Shown piece by piece: positions 7,693 through 15,297 of a stretch of DNA of 64,000 nt. Source of the stretch: Micromonospora parva (GTDB lineage: Bacteria; Actinomycetota; Actinomycetes; Mycobacteriales; Micromonosporaceae); contig NZ_JNZS01000007.1 of the NCBI RefSeq assembly GCF_000718515.1, forward strand, positions 1 through 64,000, written 5' to 3'. The notes below the pieces were generated by a model. The model was not told the origin of the DNA and made no database searches. It was given only the letters and a program-made list of their open reading frames with translations. Position numbers and translations under genes: made by a program. Positions within the stretch are counted from its first letter, which is position 1; every line of letters begins with the position of its first letter.

Positions 7693-7715
7693 GTTAACCG
7701 TGCCTTAGCGTTCGG
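7693..7715 (+). promoter_or_regulatory. Putative response-regulator direct-repeat site, divergent promoter
   Basis: GTTAACC, two bases, GCCTTAGCGT, one base, CGG. The TTAAC and TTAGC cores are 11 bp apart. The site lies 41 bases upstream of the response-regulator GTG and 40 bases upstream of the ATG at 7755, whose possible -10 is GATAGT (7742-7747). It matches 19 of 23 positions with the minus-strand site at 3523-3545. Confidence 0.55.
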
Positions 7716-7754
7716 ATGTGCCAACCACAAGGCCGGATCGGGGATAGTCAGGCA

Positions 7755-8219
7755 ATGGGCCGTCGTTCGATCCTCATCGCCACCGGGTGGGTGGCCACCG
7801 CCGCCGTGGCCACAGTGATCGGGTTGGGCGCGATCCGGTTGGTGGGTGAGAGCATCACCGGCACCCCGGGTGGGGTGCGCAGCGCGGCGGAGATCGAACG
7901 GGCGCTCGCCTCACCAGAGCCGGCGCCCACCGGCGCGACGGGCAGCGCCTCGGCCGCGCCAGGCACGACAGGCCCCACGCCCAGCGCCAACTCCGGGGCC
8001 CGTCGGGGGTTCGCCACCGACGGGGGCACGGCCGTGGCCGAGTGCGGCCCCGGCGGCGTACGCCTCGTCTCCTGGGCGCCCGCTCAGGGTTACCGGGTCC
8101 GCGACGTGGACCGGGGCCCGGACGACGACGTCGAGGTCACGTTCCAGGGGGCGGCCCGGGAGTACGAGTTGAAGGTGCGCTGCATCGGCTCGGAACCGGT
8201 GGCTGTCGCCGACGAATGA
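7755..8219 (+). CDS. Membrane-anchored hypothetical protein
   Basis: This 154-residue protein has one N-terminal membrane segment (ILIATGWVATAAVATVIGLGA), a Pro/Thr/Ala/Ser linker (about residues 55-90) and a small C-terminal domain with two cysteines (AECGPGGVRLVSWAPAQGY and ELKVRCIGSEPVAV). The domain should face outside, and the cysteines could pair. I do not recognise the family. It is divergent from the two-component operon and shares its control region, so it may be an accessory or output protein of that system. A GATAGT -10-like element seven bases before the ATG would give a leaderless message; no Shine-Dalgarno is visible. Confidence 0.75.
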   Translation: MGRRSILIATGWVATAAVATVIGLGAIRLVGESITGTPGGVRSAAEIERALASPEPAPTGATGSASAAPGTTGPTPSANSGARRGFATDGGTAVAECGPGGVRLVSWAPAQGYRVRDVDRGPDDDVEVTFQGAAREYELKVRCIGSEPVAVADE

Positions 8220-8256
8220 CGACCGGCGAGCAGTCATGGTGCGGGGCACGGCGGGC

Positions 8257-8724
8257 TCACCGGCGTTGCAGGGCGTCCACCAACCGTCGGAGGGTCGCGC
8301 GGGCGTCCTCGAGATCACTGAGGCTGAGGCCGGCCCGGTCCACGGCGTCCCGGCGGTCAGCGTCCGAGCGTTCCAGTAGGCCGGTGAGTGTGGCCCGGCC
8401 CGCTTCCGTGAGTGTCACGAGTGGCGCTCGGCGGTGATCCGGGTTGTCGTGCAACTCCACCATTGCGGCACGGGCCAGGTCGTCGACCACCCGCTGCACG
8501 CTCTGTCGGGCCAGGCCAAGTCTGCGCGCCGCGCTGGCGACGGTGCGGGAGCCGTCGGAGAGCACGCTCATCACGTGCCATCGCGCGGCAGTTTGCCCCT
8601 CTGCTCGGGCGAGCTGCTCGCTTGAGCGCCGAGACTCGCCCGCCAGTTCGTACACGTCCGCCATCAGCAGCCGGTACGCGTCGACCCGTTCCCGATCCGT
8701 CACGGACGGCATAGTACCAAACAT
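8257..8724 (-). CDS. MarR-family transcriptional regulator
   Basis: The protein has about 155 residues with a MarR winged helix: ARWHVMSVLSDGSRTVASAA, ARRLGLARQSVQRVVDDLAR and the wing HDNPDHRRAPLVTLTEAG. The start could be the ATG at 8724 or the one at 8712; an ORF extension to 8760 would cross the palindromic operator. MarR proteins usually repress their own gene and a divergent neighbour, which fits the perfect palindrome at 8743-8760 and the divergent gene at 8759. Ligand unknown. Confidence 0.88.
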   Translation of the reverse strand: MFGTMPSVTDRERVDAYRLLMADVYELAGESRRSSEQLARAEGQTAARWHVMSVLSDGSRTVASAARRLGLARQSVQRVVDDLARAAMVELHDNPDHRRAPLVTLTEAGRATLTGLLERSDADRRDAVDRAGLSLSDLEDARATLRRLVDALQRR

Positions 8725-8742
8725 TGACAGCCTACTACCCGA

Positions 8743-8760
8743 ATGACAGCATGCTGTCAT
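8743..8760. promoter_or_regulatory. Perfect palindromic MarR operator overlapping a start codon
   Basis: ATGACAGCATGCTGTCAT is an 18-bp perfect palindrome. Its right end includes the first bases of the ATG (8759-8761) of the rightward gene and it lies just upstream of the MarR gene, so occupancy would block both. A further TTGACAG half-site is at 8724-8730. Confidence 0.75.
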
Positions 8761-9115
8761 GATTCTTCGACTGTGGAGCGGATGGACCGAGCCCGCTCAC
8801 GCCGACGCCTACGAGCGGTTGCTGACACAGGACATCGCGCCCGCGATCCTCGCCCGGGGCGTGGACGGGCTTCGGGAGCTTCGGGTTCTGCGTCGCTCGC
8901 CGCAGGAGCTGGACCCCGCCACGGGCAGCGAGTTCCTCACCGCCATGACATTTTCCGACTTCGCCGCGGTGTCAGCCTTCACCGGTGGCGATCCGTCAAC
9001 GTCCGTCGTCCCGCCAGCCGCCCGCGACCTGCTCGGGCGCTTCGATCGGCGGTCCCGGCACTATCTGAGTCGTGCGGTCTTCCGCGACGGCGCCGGGAGC
9101 ACCACGCTCGGATGA
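8759..9115 (+). CDS. ABM-like small monooxygenase-fold protein
   Basis: A 118-residue protein, MILRLWSGWTEPAHADAYER then GVDGLRELRVLRRSPQEL and EFLTAMTFSDFAAVSAFTGG, with the length and beta-alpha pattern of a dimeric alpha-beta barrel (antibiotic biosynthesis monooxygenase/EthD-like) domain. Such proteins are often quinone-oxidising or stress enzymes, and substrate cannot be read here. The start ATG lies inside the MarR operator with no room for a Shine-Dalgarno, so the message is either leaderless or the true start is downstream. Likely the MarR target. Confidence 0.65.
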   Translation: MILRLWSGWTEPAHADAYERLLTQDIAPAILARGVDGLRELRVLRRSPQELDPATGSEFLTAMTFSDFAAVSAFTGGDPSTSVVPPAARDLLGRFDRRSRHYLSRAVFRDGAGSTTLG

Positions 9116-9128
9116 GCTGTCCGTCGCC

Positions 9129-10205
9129 TCACTGACCCGTTGGCTGCTCGCGGTCGGCGTCTCGGCCGAGGGCGACCATGCGCAGGGTCTCCTCTCGGCG
9201 ACGCACGAGCAGCACCCCGGCCAGGAAGGTCACCGGCCCGACCAGCACCAGCATCGCCCACTGCGCCGGCACCAGGGGGATGGCATGTCCCATGTGCATG
9301 GTCGAGGTGACCCAACCGGCGAGGGTGCTGTCGATCACCAGGGCGAGGGCCGCCACCGGCAGGAGCATGACGACGATCCGCCGGCGCACCCCCGGGCTGA
9401 GCGTGGCCACCGCGACCACCATGGCCAACGCGGCGAGCGCCAGGCCCGCGACGTAGAGCCAGAGCACCAGCTCACTGCTCGACTCAAGGTCGTAGAAGAC
9501 CTGGTAGGACACCCCGCCGACGACGCTGAACGCGGGACTGGTCACCCGGTTCGTCACCAACAGGGCGACCACCGCGACTGGCGCGAGCAGCAGCGCCAGC
9601 AGTCGGCGTACGCCCAGCACCGCGATCGCCCGGCGACGCGGCACCGGGACGGTGAGCGCTGCGGCAGCCACCACGGCGAGGGCGAACTGCGGCAGCGTGT
9701 CCACCACGTACGTCGGGTTGTCAGCCGTCTGCGGGGCGACGAGCGCGCCCCAGCCGACCACGCCGGCCCAGGCCAGACCGGCGGCGACCCAGCGCCACCC
9801 GATCAGCACCGCCGCGCAGACGCCCGCCCAGCCGGCGACGCGCAGCCAGTCGACGAGATCCGGGCGTGCCGACCCGAACCCGGGCGGCAGGCTCCGGGTG
9901 AGGACGAGCTGGTCGAGCAGCGCCTTTGCGGCGAGGGCCAGCAGCACGACCCCGACCAGCAGGCCGGTCACCGTCGCCGCGTCCGCCCAGCTCGGCTCGG
10001 TGAACCCCCGTGCGCCCACCCGCAGCCGCGCCCGCAACCCCGCCCCGACCAGATTCCGCGCCTCGGCGGCGGCGGGTCGCCGCTGGCCCGGCCGCGCGCC
10101 GGCGAGGAGCACGGCCAGCATCTCGTCCTCGTACAGCCGGCGGTGTTCCCATGGGTAGACGGCCAGCAGCCGCCGGTAGCGGCGCTCCAGATCGTCGCCG
10201 CTCAC
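9129..10205 (-). CDS. Multi-pass membrane protein paired with PadR regulator
   Basis: The 358-residue product starts MSGDDLERRYRRLLAVYPWE, the N-terminal cytoplasmic motif of actinobacterial membrane proteins that commonly follow PadR genes, then shows about eight hydrophobic segments (for example TVTGLLVGVVLLALAAKALL and WAMLVLVGPVTFLAGVLLV). No catalytic motif is visible and the function is unknown. Its GTG overlaps the PadR stop by four bases (GTGA), so the two form one coupled operon controlled by the PadR operator at 10559-10579. Confidence 0.8.
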   Translation of the reverse strand: MSGDDLERRYRRLLAVYPWEHRRLYEDEMLAVLLAGARPGQRRPAAAEARNLVGAGLRARLRVGARGFTEPSWADAATVTGLLVGVVLLALAAKALLDQLVLTRSLPPGFGSARPDLVDWLRVAGWAGVCAAVLIGWRWVAAGLAWAGVVGWGALVAPQTADNPTYVVDTLPQFALAVVAAAALTVPVPRRRAIAVLGVRRLLALLLAPVAVVALLVTNRVTSPAFSVVGGVSYQVFYDLESSSELVLWLYVAGLALAALAMVVAVATLSPGVRRRIVVMLLPVAALALVIDSTLAGWVTSTMHMGHAIPLVPAQWAMLVLVGPVTFLAGVLLVRRREETLRMVALGRDADREQPTGQ

Positions 10206-10549
10206 GCCGCGCCCCCGTCGGTGAGCAGGCCGCCGCGGCGCAGCCGCACCCGGGCGGCGTCCGCGTTGTGTCGCAGCCGGGACGCCTCTTCGCTGAGCCG
10301 CCGCGCGCCCAGCGCGGTGAGGCGGTAGTAGCGGCGCAGTCGTGACTGGACCACCTCTTCGCGCTCGACCTCGATGAGACCGTCGGCGCGGAGCCGATCG
10401 AGGACGGCGTAGAGGGTGCCGGCGCGCAGCCGCACCCGGCCGTCGGAGATGCGCAGCACGTCCTCGGTGACGGCGTACCCGTGCAGGGGCGCCTCGGCGA
10501 GCGCGGTGAGCACCAGGAACGTCGGTTCCCGCAGTGGAGCCTCAGCCAT
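10202..10549 (-). CDS. PadR-family transcriptional regulator
   Basis: The 115-residue regulator has a PadR winged helix: EPTFLVLTALAEAPLHGYAV, RISDGRVRLRAGTLYAVLDR, LRADGLIEVEREE, then YYRLTALGARRLSEEASRL. The ATG at 10549 is preceded by CTCCT-GGC and the operator; a longer frame to 10627 would read through both. It probably represses its own operon, which includes the membrane protein at 9129. Confidence 0.9.
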   Translation of the reverse strand: MAEAPLREPTFLVLTALAEAPLHGYAVTEDVLRISDGRVRLRAGTLYAVLDRLRADGLIEVEREEVVQSRLRRYYRLTALGARRLSEEASRLRHNADAARVRLRRGGLLTDGGAA

Positions 10550-10558
10550 GCCAGGAGC

Positions 10559-10579
10559 ATATACAGATTGCCGGTATAT
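10559..10579 (-). promoter_or_regulatory. PadR operator
   Basis: ATATAC (10559-10564), nine bases, GTATAT (10574-10579): a dyad of the ATAT-rich type typical of PadR regulators, ten bases before the padR start. On the minus strand TGTATAT could also be the -10. Confidence 0.7.
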
Positions 10580-10594
10580 ACAAAAGGGAGACAG

Positions 10595-10630
10595 GACGTG
10601 GCCGGCACGGATCACCGTGCCGGCCACGTC
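10595..10630 (-). terminator. Terminator of the large ThuA/dehydrogenase gene
   Basis: A perfect 16-bp stem (GACGTGGCCGGCACGG at 10595-10610, complement at 10615-10630) with loop ATCA lies 12 bases beyond the stop at 10643 on the minus strand. Confidence 0.75.
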
Positions 10631-10642
10631 ACCGATGGTGGT

Positions 10643-13600
10643 TCAGCTGGTGTACGCCTCCACCTCCCAGAGCGAGTGGCCGTAGCCGGTGCCCCGGGCG
10701 GTGCCGTAGATCCGCAGGTAGCGGCCGTTGGCACCGAGACCCGCGTGCTCGTCCACCCCGCCGTCGGCCCCGGTCACCGTCTTCACAGTGGTCCAGGTGG
10801 TGCCGTCGTTCGAGGTCTGGATCTGGTACGCGCTGCTGTACGCGGCCTCCCAGCTCAGCTTGACCCGGCCGATCGCGGTGGCGCTGCCGAGGTCCACCCG
10901 GATCCACTGCGGGTCGGAGAACGTGCTCGACCAGCGGGTGCTGAGGCTGCCGTCGACGGCCTGGGCGCCGGAGACGTCGGCCCCCTCGTTGCTGGACGTC
11001 GTCGTCGGCTTGTTGCGCAGCAGGTTGCCGCCGGTCGGGCTGCCGGTGCCGCCGTACACCTCGAACTCGAACAGCGAGTAGCCCCAGGCGGTGCCCCTCG
11101 TGGTGCCGAGCAGGCGGACGTACCGGCCGGACCCGCTGAGCCCGGTCAGGTCGTCCACCCCGCCATCGCCACCGGTCACCGTACGGATCGTGGTGAAGGT
11201 GACACCGTCCGGCGAGGTCTGGATCTGGTATCCGCTGCCGTACGCCGCCTCCCAGGTCAGCTTGACCCGGTTGATGGCGTACGTGGCACCGAGGTCCACG
11301 TCGATCCACTGCGGGTCGCCGAAGGCGCTGCCCCACCGGGTGCCGGCCACGCCGTCGAACGCGTTGCCCGCGACGAACGCGCCCTCGAAGCTGGACGCTC
11401 GCGCCGGCTTGCCCCGGGCCAGGTTGGTGCCCGGCTCAGGGTCCGGATCCGGGTCGGGGTCCGGGTCCGGCCCGGGACCGCCGGGGCTGGTGGACAGGGT
11501 GAACTCGTCGATGTCGAAGTACGGGCCGGTGCCCTTGAAGACCAGGAACAGGGTCCGGGTGCCGGTCACGGCAGTGATCCCACCGGTGACAGTGGCGAAG
11601 GTGGCGTACCCGCCGGTGGGTGTGACGGTGGCCGAACCGACCAGCGGGCCGGTGGGCGAGTCGACCCGCAACTCCAACGTGCCGCCACCGCCGGCCGGTG
11701 CGCCGACCCGGGCGCTGAACGACTGGACGCCGGTCAGGTTGTACGGGCGGAACGAGATCCAGTCGTTGTTGTCGACGTAGCCGACCGCCGCCCCGCCGTG
11801 CCCGGCCGCCCCGGCGACGATCTGGACGCCGGACGAGTCACCGAAGTGTTCCGCCTGGCGGACCCGGGGTTGCAGCACCGCCTGGGTGTGCGTGGTCAGC
11901 GCCGGCTGGCCGCCCCCGCCCAGGTCGGTGTATTCGGCGTCGATGATGCCGAAGATGTTCGCCGCTGTGTCGTGCTCGCCGTCGGCCGAGGTCTGGATGA
12001 CCCCGGTGCAGCCCTGCACACTGCCCAGTTGGTGGCCGTGCGAGTCGTGGCCGAGCACGTAGTTCACCTTCACCCGGGCGCAGTTGACCGCGCCGTCCTG
12101 GGCGTCGGTGACGGTGACGGAGAACGGCACCGCGTCGCCGAAGGTGAAGGTCTGCCCGTTCAACGGGGTGTTCACGGTGACCACCGGGGCGCTGTTGCCG
12201 ACCGTGACGACCACGCTCGCGGTGGCCGTCTTGCCGGTGGTGTCCCGGACCGTCAGCGTCGGGCTGCGGGTCCCGTTGGTGGTGTACGTGAAGCTCGGGT
12301 TCGCGGCGGTCGAGTCGGTGGTGCCGTTGTTGTCGAAGTCCCAGGCGTAGGTGAACGGGTCGCCGTCCGGGTCGAGGGTGCCGGCCGAGGAGAACGCCAC
12401 CGTCAGCGGCGCGGTGCCGCTGGTCGGGGTCGCGGACACCTTCGCGACGGGCGCTCTGCCCTCACGGGCGTACTCGATGCGGTAGAGCGCCGAGTTGGCG
12501 TCGCCGTTGAACCAGCCGGTGCCGTAGTCGAGCACGTAGAGCGCGCCGTCCGGGCCGAACTCCATGTCCATGACCTGCGTGCCGGTCCACGGGAACGGAT
12601 TGATCTTCAGCGGTTGGCCGGACGCGTCGAGCTTGATGTTCTTGATCCAGCGCCGGCCGAACTCACCGGCGAAGTAGGTCCCGTCGTAGTACTGCGGGAA
12701 CGCCACGGGCGAGGTGTTGTTCGGGTCGTACCGGTAGACCGGCCCGCCCATCGGCGACAGGCCACCGCCGGTGAACTCCGGCGGCGACCCGGAGCCGCCG
12801 TACGGCAGCCAGGCCGGGATGGCCGGCGGCAGCTGGGTGATGCCGGTGTTGTTGGGTGAGTTGTTCACCGGCCCGCCGGCGCAGTCGAACTTCGGCCCGG
12901 ACGGCCCGGACGGGAAGGTGTAGTCGTTGTAGGCGTCGTTGCGGGCGGTGCAGTACGGCCAGCCGTAGAAGCCGGGTCGGTCGATGCGGGCGAACTCGAC
13001 GTTGCCGGCCGGTCCCCGGTTGGGGTCGGCGGTGCCCGCGTCGGGGCCGTAGTCACCGAGGTAGACGATCCCGGTGGCCTTGTCCACGCTCATCCGGAAC
13101 GGGTTGCGGAAGCCCATCGCGTAGATCTCCGGGCGGGTCCGCGCGGTGCCCGGGGCGAACATGTTGCCGGCCGGGATGGTGTACCCGCCGGCCGCGCTCG
13201 GCTTGATCCGGAGGACCTTGCCGCGCAGGTCGTTGCTGTTGGCCGAGGTGCGCTGCGCGTCGAACGCCGGGTTGCGCCCGGCCCGCTCGTCGATCGGGGT
13301 GAAGCCGGCCGAGTCGAACGGGTTGGTGTCGTCTCCGGTGGACAGGTAGAGGTTGCCGGCCGCGTCGAAGTCCATGTCACCGCCGACGTGGCAGCACATC
13401 CCCCGGCTGGTCGGCACGTTGAGGATCAGCGTCTCGCTGGCCAGGTTGATGGTGTTGTCGGCGTTCACGGTGAACCGGGCCAACCGGTTGACGCCGTCCC
13501 AGGCGGCGAACTGGGCCGGGGTGCCCTCGGCGGGCGCGCCGCCGCCGGGGGTGCTCAGTGGTGGCGCGAAGTAGGCGTACACCCAGCGGTTGGTGGCGAA

Positions 13601-14590
13601 GTTGGGGTCGGCCTTGATGCCCTGCAGGCCCTCCTCGTCCCCGGTGTAGACCGGCAGGGTGGCGGCGATCTTGGTGTTGCCGGCGGCGTCGGTGTGCCGG
13701 ATCACGCCGTTGCGGCTGGTGTGCAGCACGCCCCGGTCCGGTAGGACGGTGAGACTCATCGGCTCACCGGTCTCGGCCGCCCCCTTGGCCAGCTCCACCT
13801 GCTGGAAGCTGCTGGTGACGGTGGGGCCGCAGTCGGCGTCGACAGCGCCGGCGGCGGTCCGGATGCCGCCGAGCAGGTGCTGACGGAAGGCCGCCTCGGT
13901 GTACGACGCGTCGGTATGCCCCAGGCCGGTGTACCAGGCCCGACCGCCGGAGTAGTTCTGGCACCAGGAGATCGGGTGGTCGGCGCCCATGCTCCCGCCC
14001 GAGTAGGTGCTCTCGTCCAGGGTGGCCAGCACGTGCGCGTTGCCCCGGGGGTTGGTGCGGTAGTTGTACAGCTCGTCGAACCGGCTCCACCGCTGCGGCA
14101 GCGTGGCGGTCGACGGGTGCACCTGGTCGGCGACCTTCACGGTGACGGTCTGCTCGGCCGGGTGCGAGGCGAAGTACGCCCCGACCAGCCCCCCGTACCA
14201 CTGCCAGTCGTACTCGGTGTCGGCGGCGGAGTGCACGCCCACGTACCCGCCGCCGCCGGTGATGTAACGCTCGAACGCGGCCTGCTGGGCGGCGTTGAGC
14301 ACGTCGCCGGTGGTGGACAGCCAGATCACCGCGGCGAACCGGTCCAGGTTGGCGTCGGTGAACTGACCGGCGTCCTCGGTGGCCTCGACGGTGAAGCCGT
14401 TGGCGGCGCCGAGTTGCTGGATCGCCGCGATGCCGGGGGTGATGGATCCGTGCCGGAAGCCGGCGGTCTTGCTGAAGACCAGCACGGTGAAGGGCGCGGC
14501 GCTGGCCGTGGGTGGCGCGGCGACGATGCCGCCCGCCACGAGGATCGCGCTCAGCGCGAGGCCGAGCCACGATCTCAGGGATCTGCGCAC
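10643..14590 (-). CDS. Secreted ThuA / PQQ-type sugar dehydrogenase / PKD / CBM6 / F5-8C protein
   Basis: This 1315-residue secreted protein starts at GTG 14590 with AAAGGA upstream and a Sec signal (SWLGLALSAILVAGGIVAA). Domains in order: ThuA-like (about 34-245: TVLVFSKTAGFRHGSI, GGYVGVHSAADTEYDW); soluble glucose/sorbosone-dehydrogenase-like beta-propeller (about 258-690: DEEGLQGIKADPNF, MCCHVGGDMDFDAAGNLYLS, YAMGFRNPFRMSVD, YGWPYC); PKD (about 705-790: DPDGDPFTYAWDFDNNGT); an unassigned segment; CBM6-like (about 900-1020); an Asp-Pro linker; two F5/8 type C discoidin domains (about 1055-1180 and 1190-1315), each with DPQWI and VDLG. It probably attacks or oxidises polysaccharide-derived sugars outside the cell. 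No partner gene is adjacent, and a LacI-like site lies about 126 bases upstream. Confidence 0.88.
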   Translation of the reverse strand: MRRSLRSWLGLALSAILVAGGIVAAPPTASAAPFTVLVFSKTAGFRHGSITPGIAAIQQLGAANGFTVEATEDAGQFTDANLDRFAAVIWLSTTGDVLNAAQQAAFERYITGGGGYVGVHSAADTEYDWQWYGGLVGAYFASHPAEQTVTVKVADQVHPSTATLPQRWSRFDELYNYRTNPRGNAHVLATLDESTYSGGSMGADHPISWCQNYSGGRAWYTGLGHTDASYTEAAFRQHLLGGIRTAAGAVDADCGPTVTSSFQQVELAKGAAETGEPMSLTVLPDRGVLHTSRNGVIRHTDAAGNTKIAATLPVYTGDEEGLQGIKADPNFATNRWVYAYFAPPLSTPGGGAPAEGTPAQFAAWDGVNRLARFTVNADNTINLASETLILNVPTSRGMCCHVGGDMDFDAAGNLYLSTGDDTNPFDSAGFTPIDERAGRNPAFDAQRTSANSNDLRGKVLRIKPSAAGGYTIPAGNMFAPGTARTRPEIYAMGFRNPFRMSVDKATGIVYLGDYGPDAGTADPNRGPAGNVEFARIDRPGFYGWPYCTARNDAYNDYTFPSGPSGPKFDCAGGPVNNSPNNTGITQLPPAIPAWLPYGGSGSPPEFTGGGLSPMGGPVYRYDPNNTSPVAFPQYYDGTYFAGEFGRRWIKNIKLDASGQPLKINPFPWTGTQVMDMEFGPDGALYVLDYGTGWFNGDANSALYRIEYAREGRAPVAKVSATPTSGTAPLTVAFSSAGTLDPDGDPFTYAWDFDNNGTTDSTAANPSFTYTTNGTRSPTLTVRDTTGKTATASVVVTVGNSAPVVTVNTPLNGQTFTFGDAVPFSVTVTDAQDGAVNCARVKVNYVLGHDSHGHQLGSVQGCTGVIQTSADGEHDTAANIFGIIDAEYTDLGGGGQPALTTHTQAVLQPRVRQAEHFGDSSGVQIVAGAAGHGGAAVGYVDNNDWISFRPYNLTGVQSFSARVGAPAGGGGTLELRVDSPTGPLVGSATVTPTGGYATFATVTGGITAVTGTRTLFLVFKGTGPYFDIDEFTLSTSPGGPGPDPDPDPDPDPEPGTNLARGKPARASSFEGAFVAGNAFDGVAGTRWGSAFGDPQWIDVDLGATYAINRVKLTWEAAYGSGYQIQTSPDGVTFTTIRTVTGGDGGVDDLTGLSGSGRYVRLLGTTRGTAWGYSLFEFEVYGGTGSPTGGNLLRNKPTTTSSNEGADVSGAQAVDGSLSTRWSSTFSDPQWIRVDLGSATAIGRVKLSWEAAYSSAYQIQTSNDGTTWTTVKTVTGADGGVDEHAGLGANGRYLRIYGTARGTGYGHSLWEVEAYTS

Positions 14591-14956
14591 GGTGGGGTCC
14601 TTTCGCGGTGCGGGGACGGCGTGCGCCGATCACGCCTGGCGGTGGTGGGACGAGACATGCGAATGCATCGTTGCGTCCGGATCACTGGCGCGTCAAGCAC
14701 TTCAGCAGCATCCGTGAGAGCGTTATCTCCGCAGGTCAGCCGCGACCGTACGGAGTGAGATCGAATAACGGTTTTCCGGCCGCGAACCGCACCCCGGCTC
14801 GTCGGCGACGGTCGCGATGGAGGCCGCAACAGTGCTGTGGTCACGCGGTTTAGGCAAGGCTGGCCTATCCAGAACATCCCGAAAAGGGACAGCTGACAGG
14901 GAGTTGTCATGTCGAGGCCGGGTATGGGGATGACCACCGACGAAAGGGACGCCGCC
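14591..14956. other. Divergent intergenic region with LacI-like and iron-box-like sites
   Basis: No gene is supported. The 366 bases separate the leftward secreted enzyme from the rightward DUF1540 gene. They hold GAGAGCGTTATCTC at 14716-14729, an imperfect dyad like actinobacterial LacI-family operators before glycan-degrading genes, and an iron-box-like sequence at 14850-14868. An upstream in-frame ATG for the DUF1540 gene at 14909 exists but has poorer spacing to AAGGGA than 14957. Confidence 0.5.
14850..14868 (+). promoter_or_regulatory. Iron-box-like (DmdR/IdeR) site
   Basis: TTAGGCAAGGCTGGCCTAT agrees with the IdeR/DmdR consensus TTAGGTTAGGCTAACCTAA at 14 of 19 positions, including both outer arms and the central GGCT. 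It lies about 90 bases before the DUF1540 start. It is weaker than the site at 60328-60346. Confidence 0.45.
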
Positions 14957-15247
14957 ATGACCGACATGCTGGAGATGCCGCGGGTACACGAGTGCACGGT
15001 CACCGACTGCGGTTACAACCACGACGGCTGCCACGCGTTCGCCATCACCATCGGGCAGCAGAACGCCAGTTGCGCCACCTTCATCGACACCTCGGCCAAG
15101 GGTGGGCTGGACCGCGTCATCGCCCAGGTCGGCGCCTGCAAGCGGGCCGACTGCCAGCACAACGCCGAGCTGGAGTGCCACGCACCGTCCATCCGGGTGG
15201 GTCCGGGCCAGGACATCGCGGACTGTCAGACGTACCAACCGCGCTGA
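14957..15247 (+). CDS. Cysteine-rich protein with two DUF1540 repeats
   Basis: This 96-residue cytosolic protein contains two DUF1540-type units. Unit 1 is CTVTDCGYNHDGCHAFAITI ending ASCATF; unit 2 is CKRADCQHNAELECHAPSIR ending ADCQTY. Each has four cysteines in the pattern C-x4-C-x-x-N-x3-C-HA plus a later Cys, as expected for metal-binding knuckles. The ligand and role are not established. The ATG at 14957 has AAGGGA seven bases upstream; ATG 14909 is the alternative. The iron-box-like element upstream hints at regulation by iron. A hairpin follows the stop. Confidence 0.8.
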   Translation: MTDMLEMPRVHECTVTDCGYNHDGCHAFAITIGQQNASCATFIDTSAKGGLDRVIAQVGACKRADCQHNAELECHAPSIRVGPGQDIADCQTYQPR

Positions 15248-15268
15248 GACGACCACCACCGCGGGCGG

Positions 15269-15297
15269 GGGCGGCCGGCGAGACTCAGCGGCCGCCC
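15269..15297 (+). terminator. Hairpin after the DUF1540 gene
   Basis: GGGCGGCCG (15269-15277) pairs with CGGCCGCCC (15289-15297) around an 11-base loop. The right arm overlaps the end of the convergent iniC gene, whose stop is at 15285-15287. Confidence 0.5.

Noticed and set aside
11425..11480. GGGTCCGGATCC-type short repeats
   Set aside because: They encode the Asp-Pro linker between CBM6 and discoidin domains.
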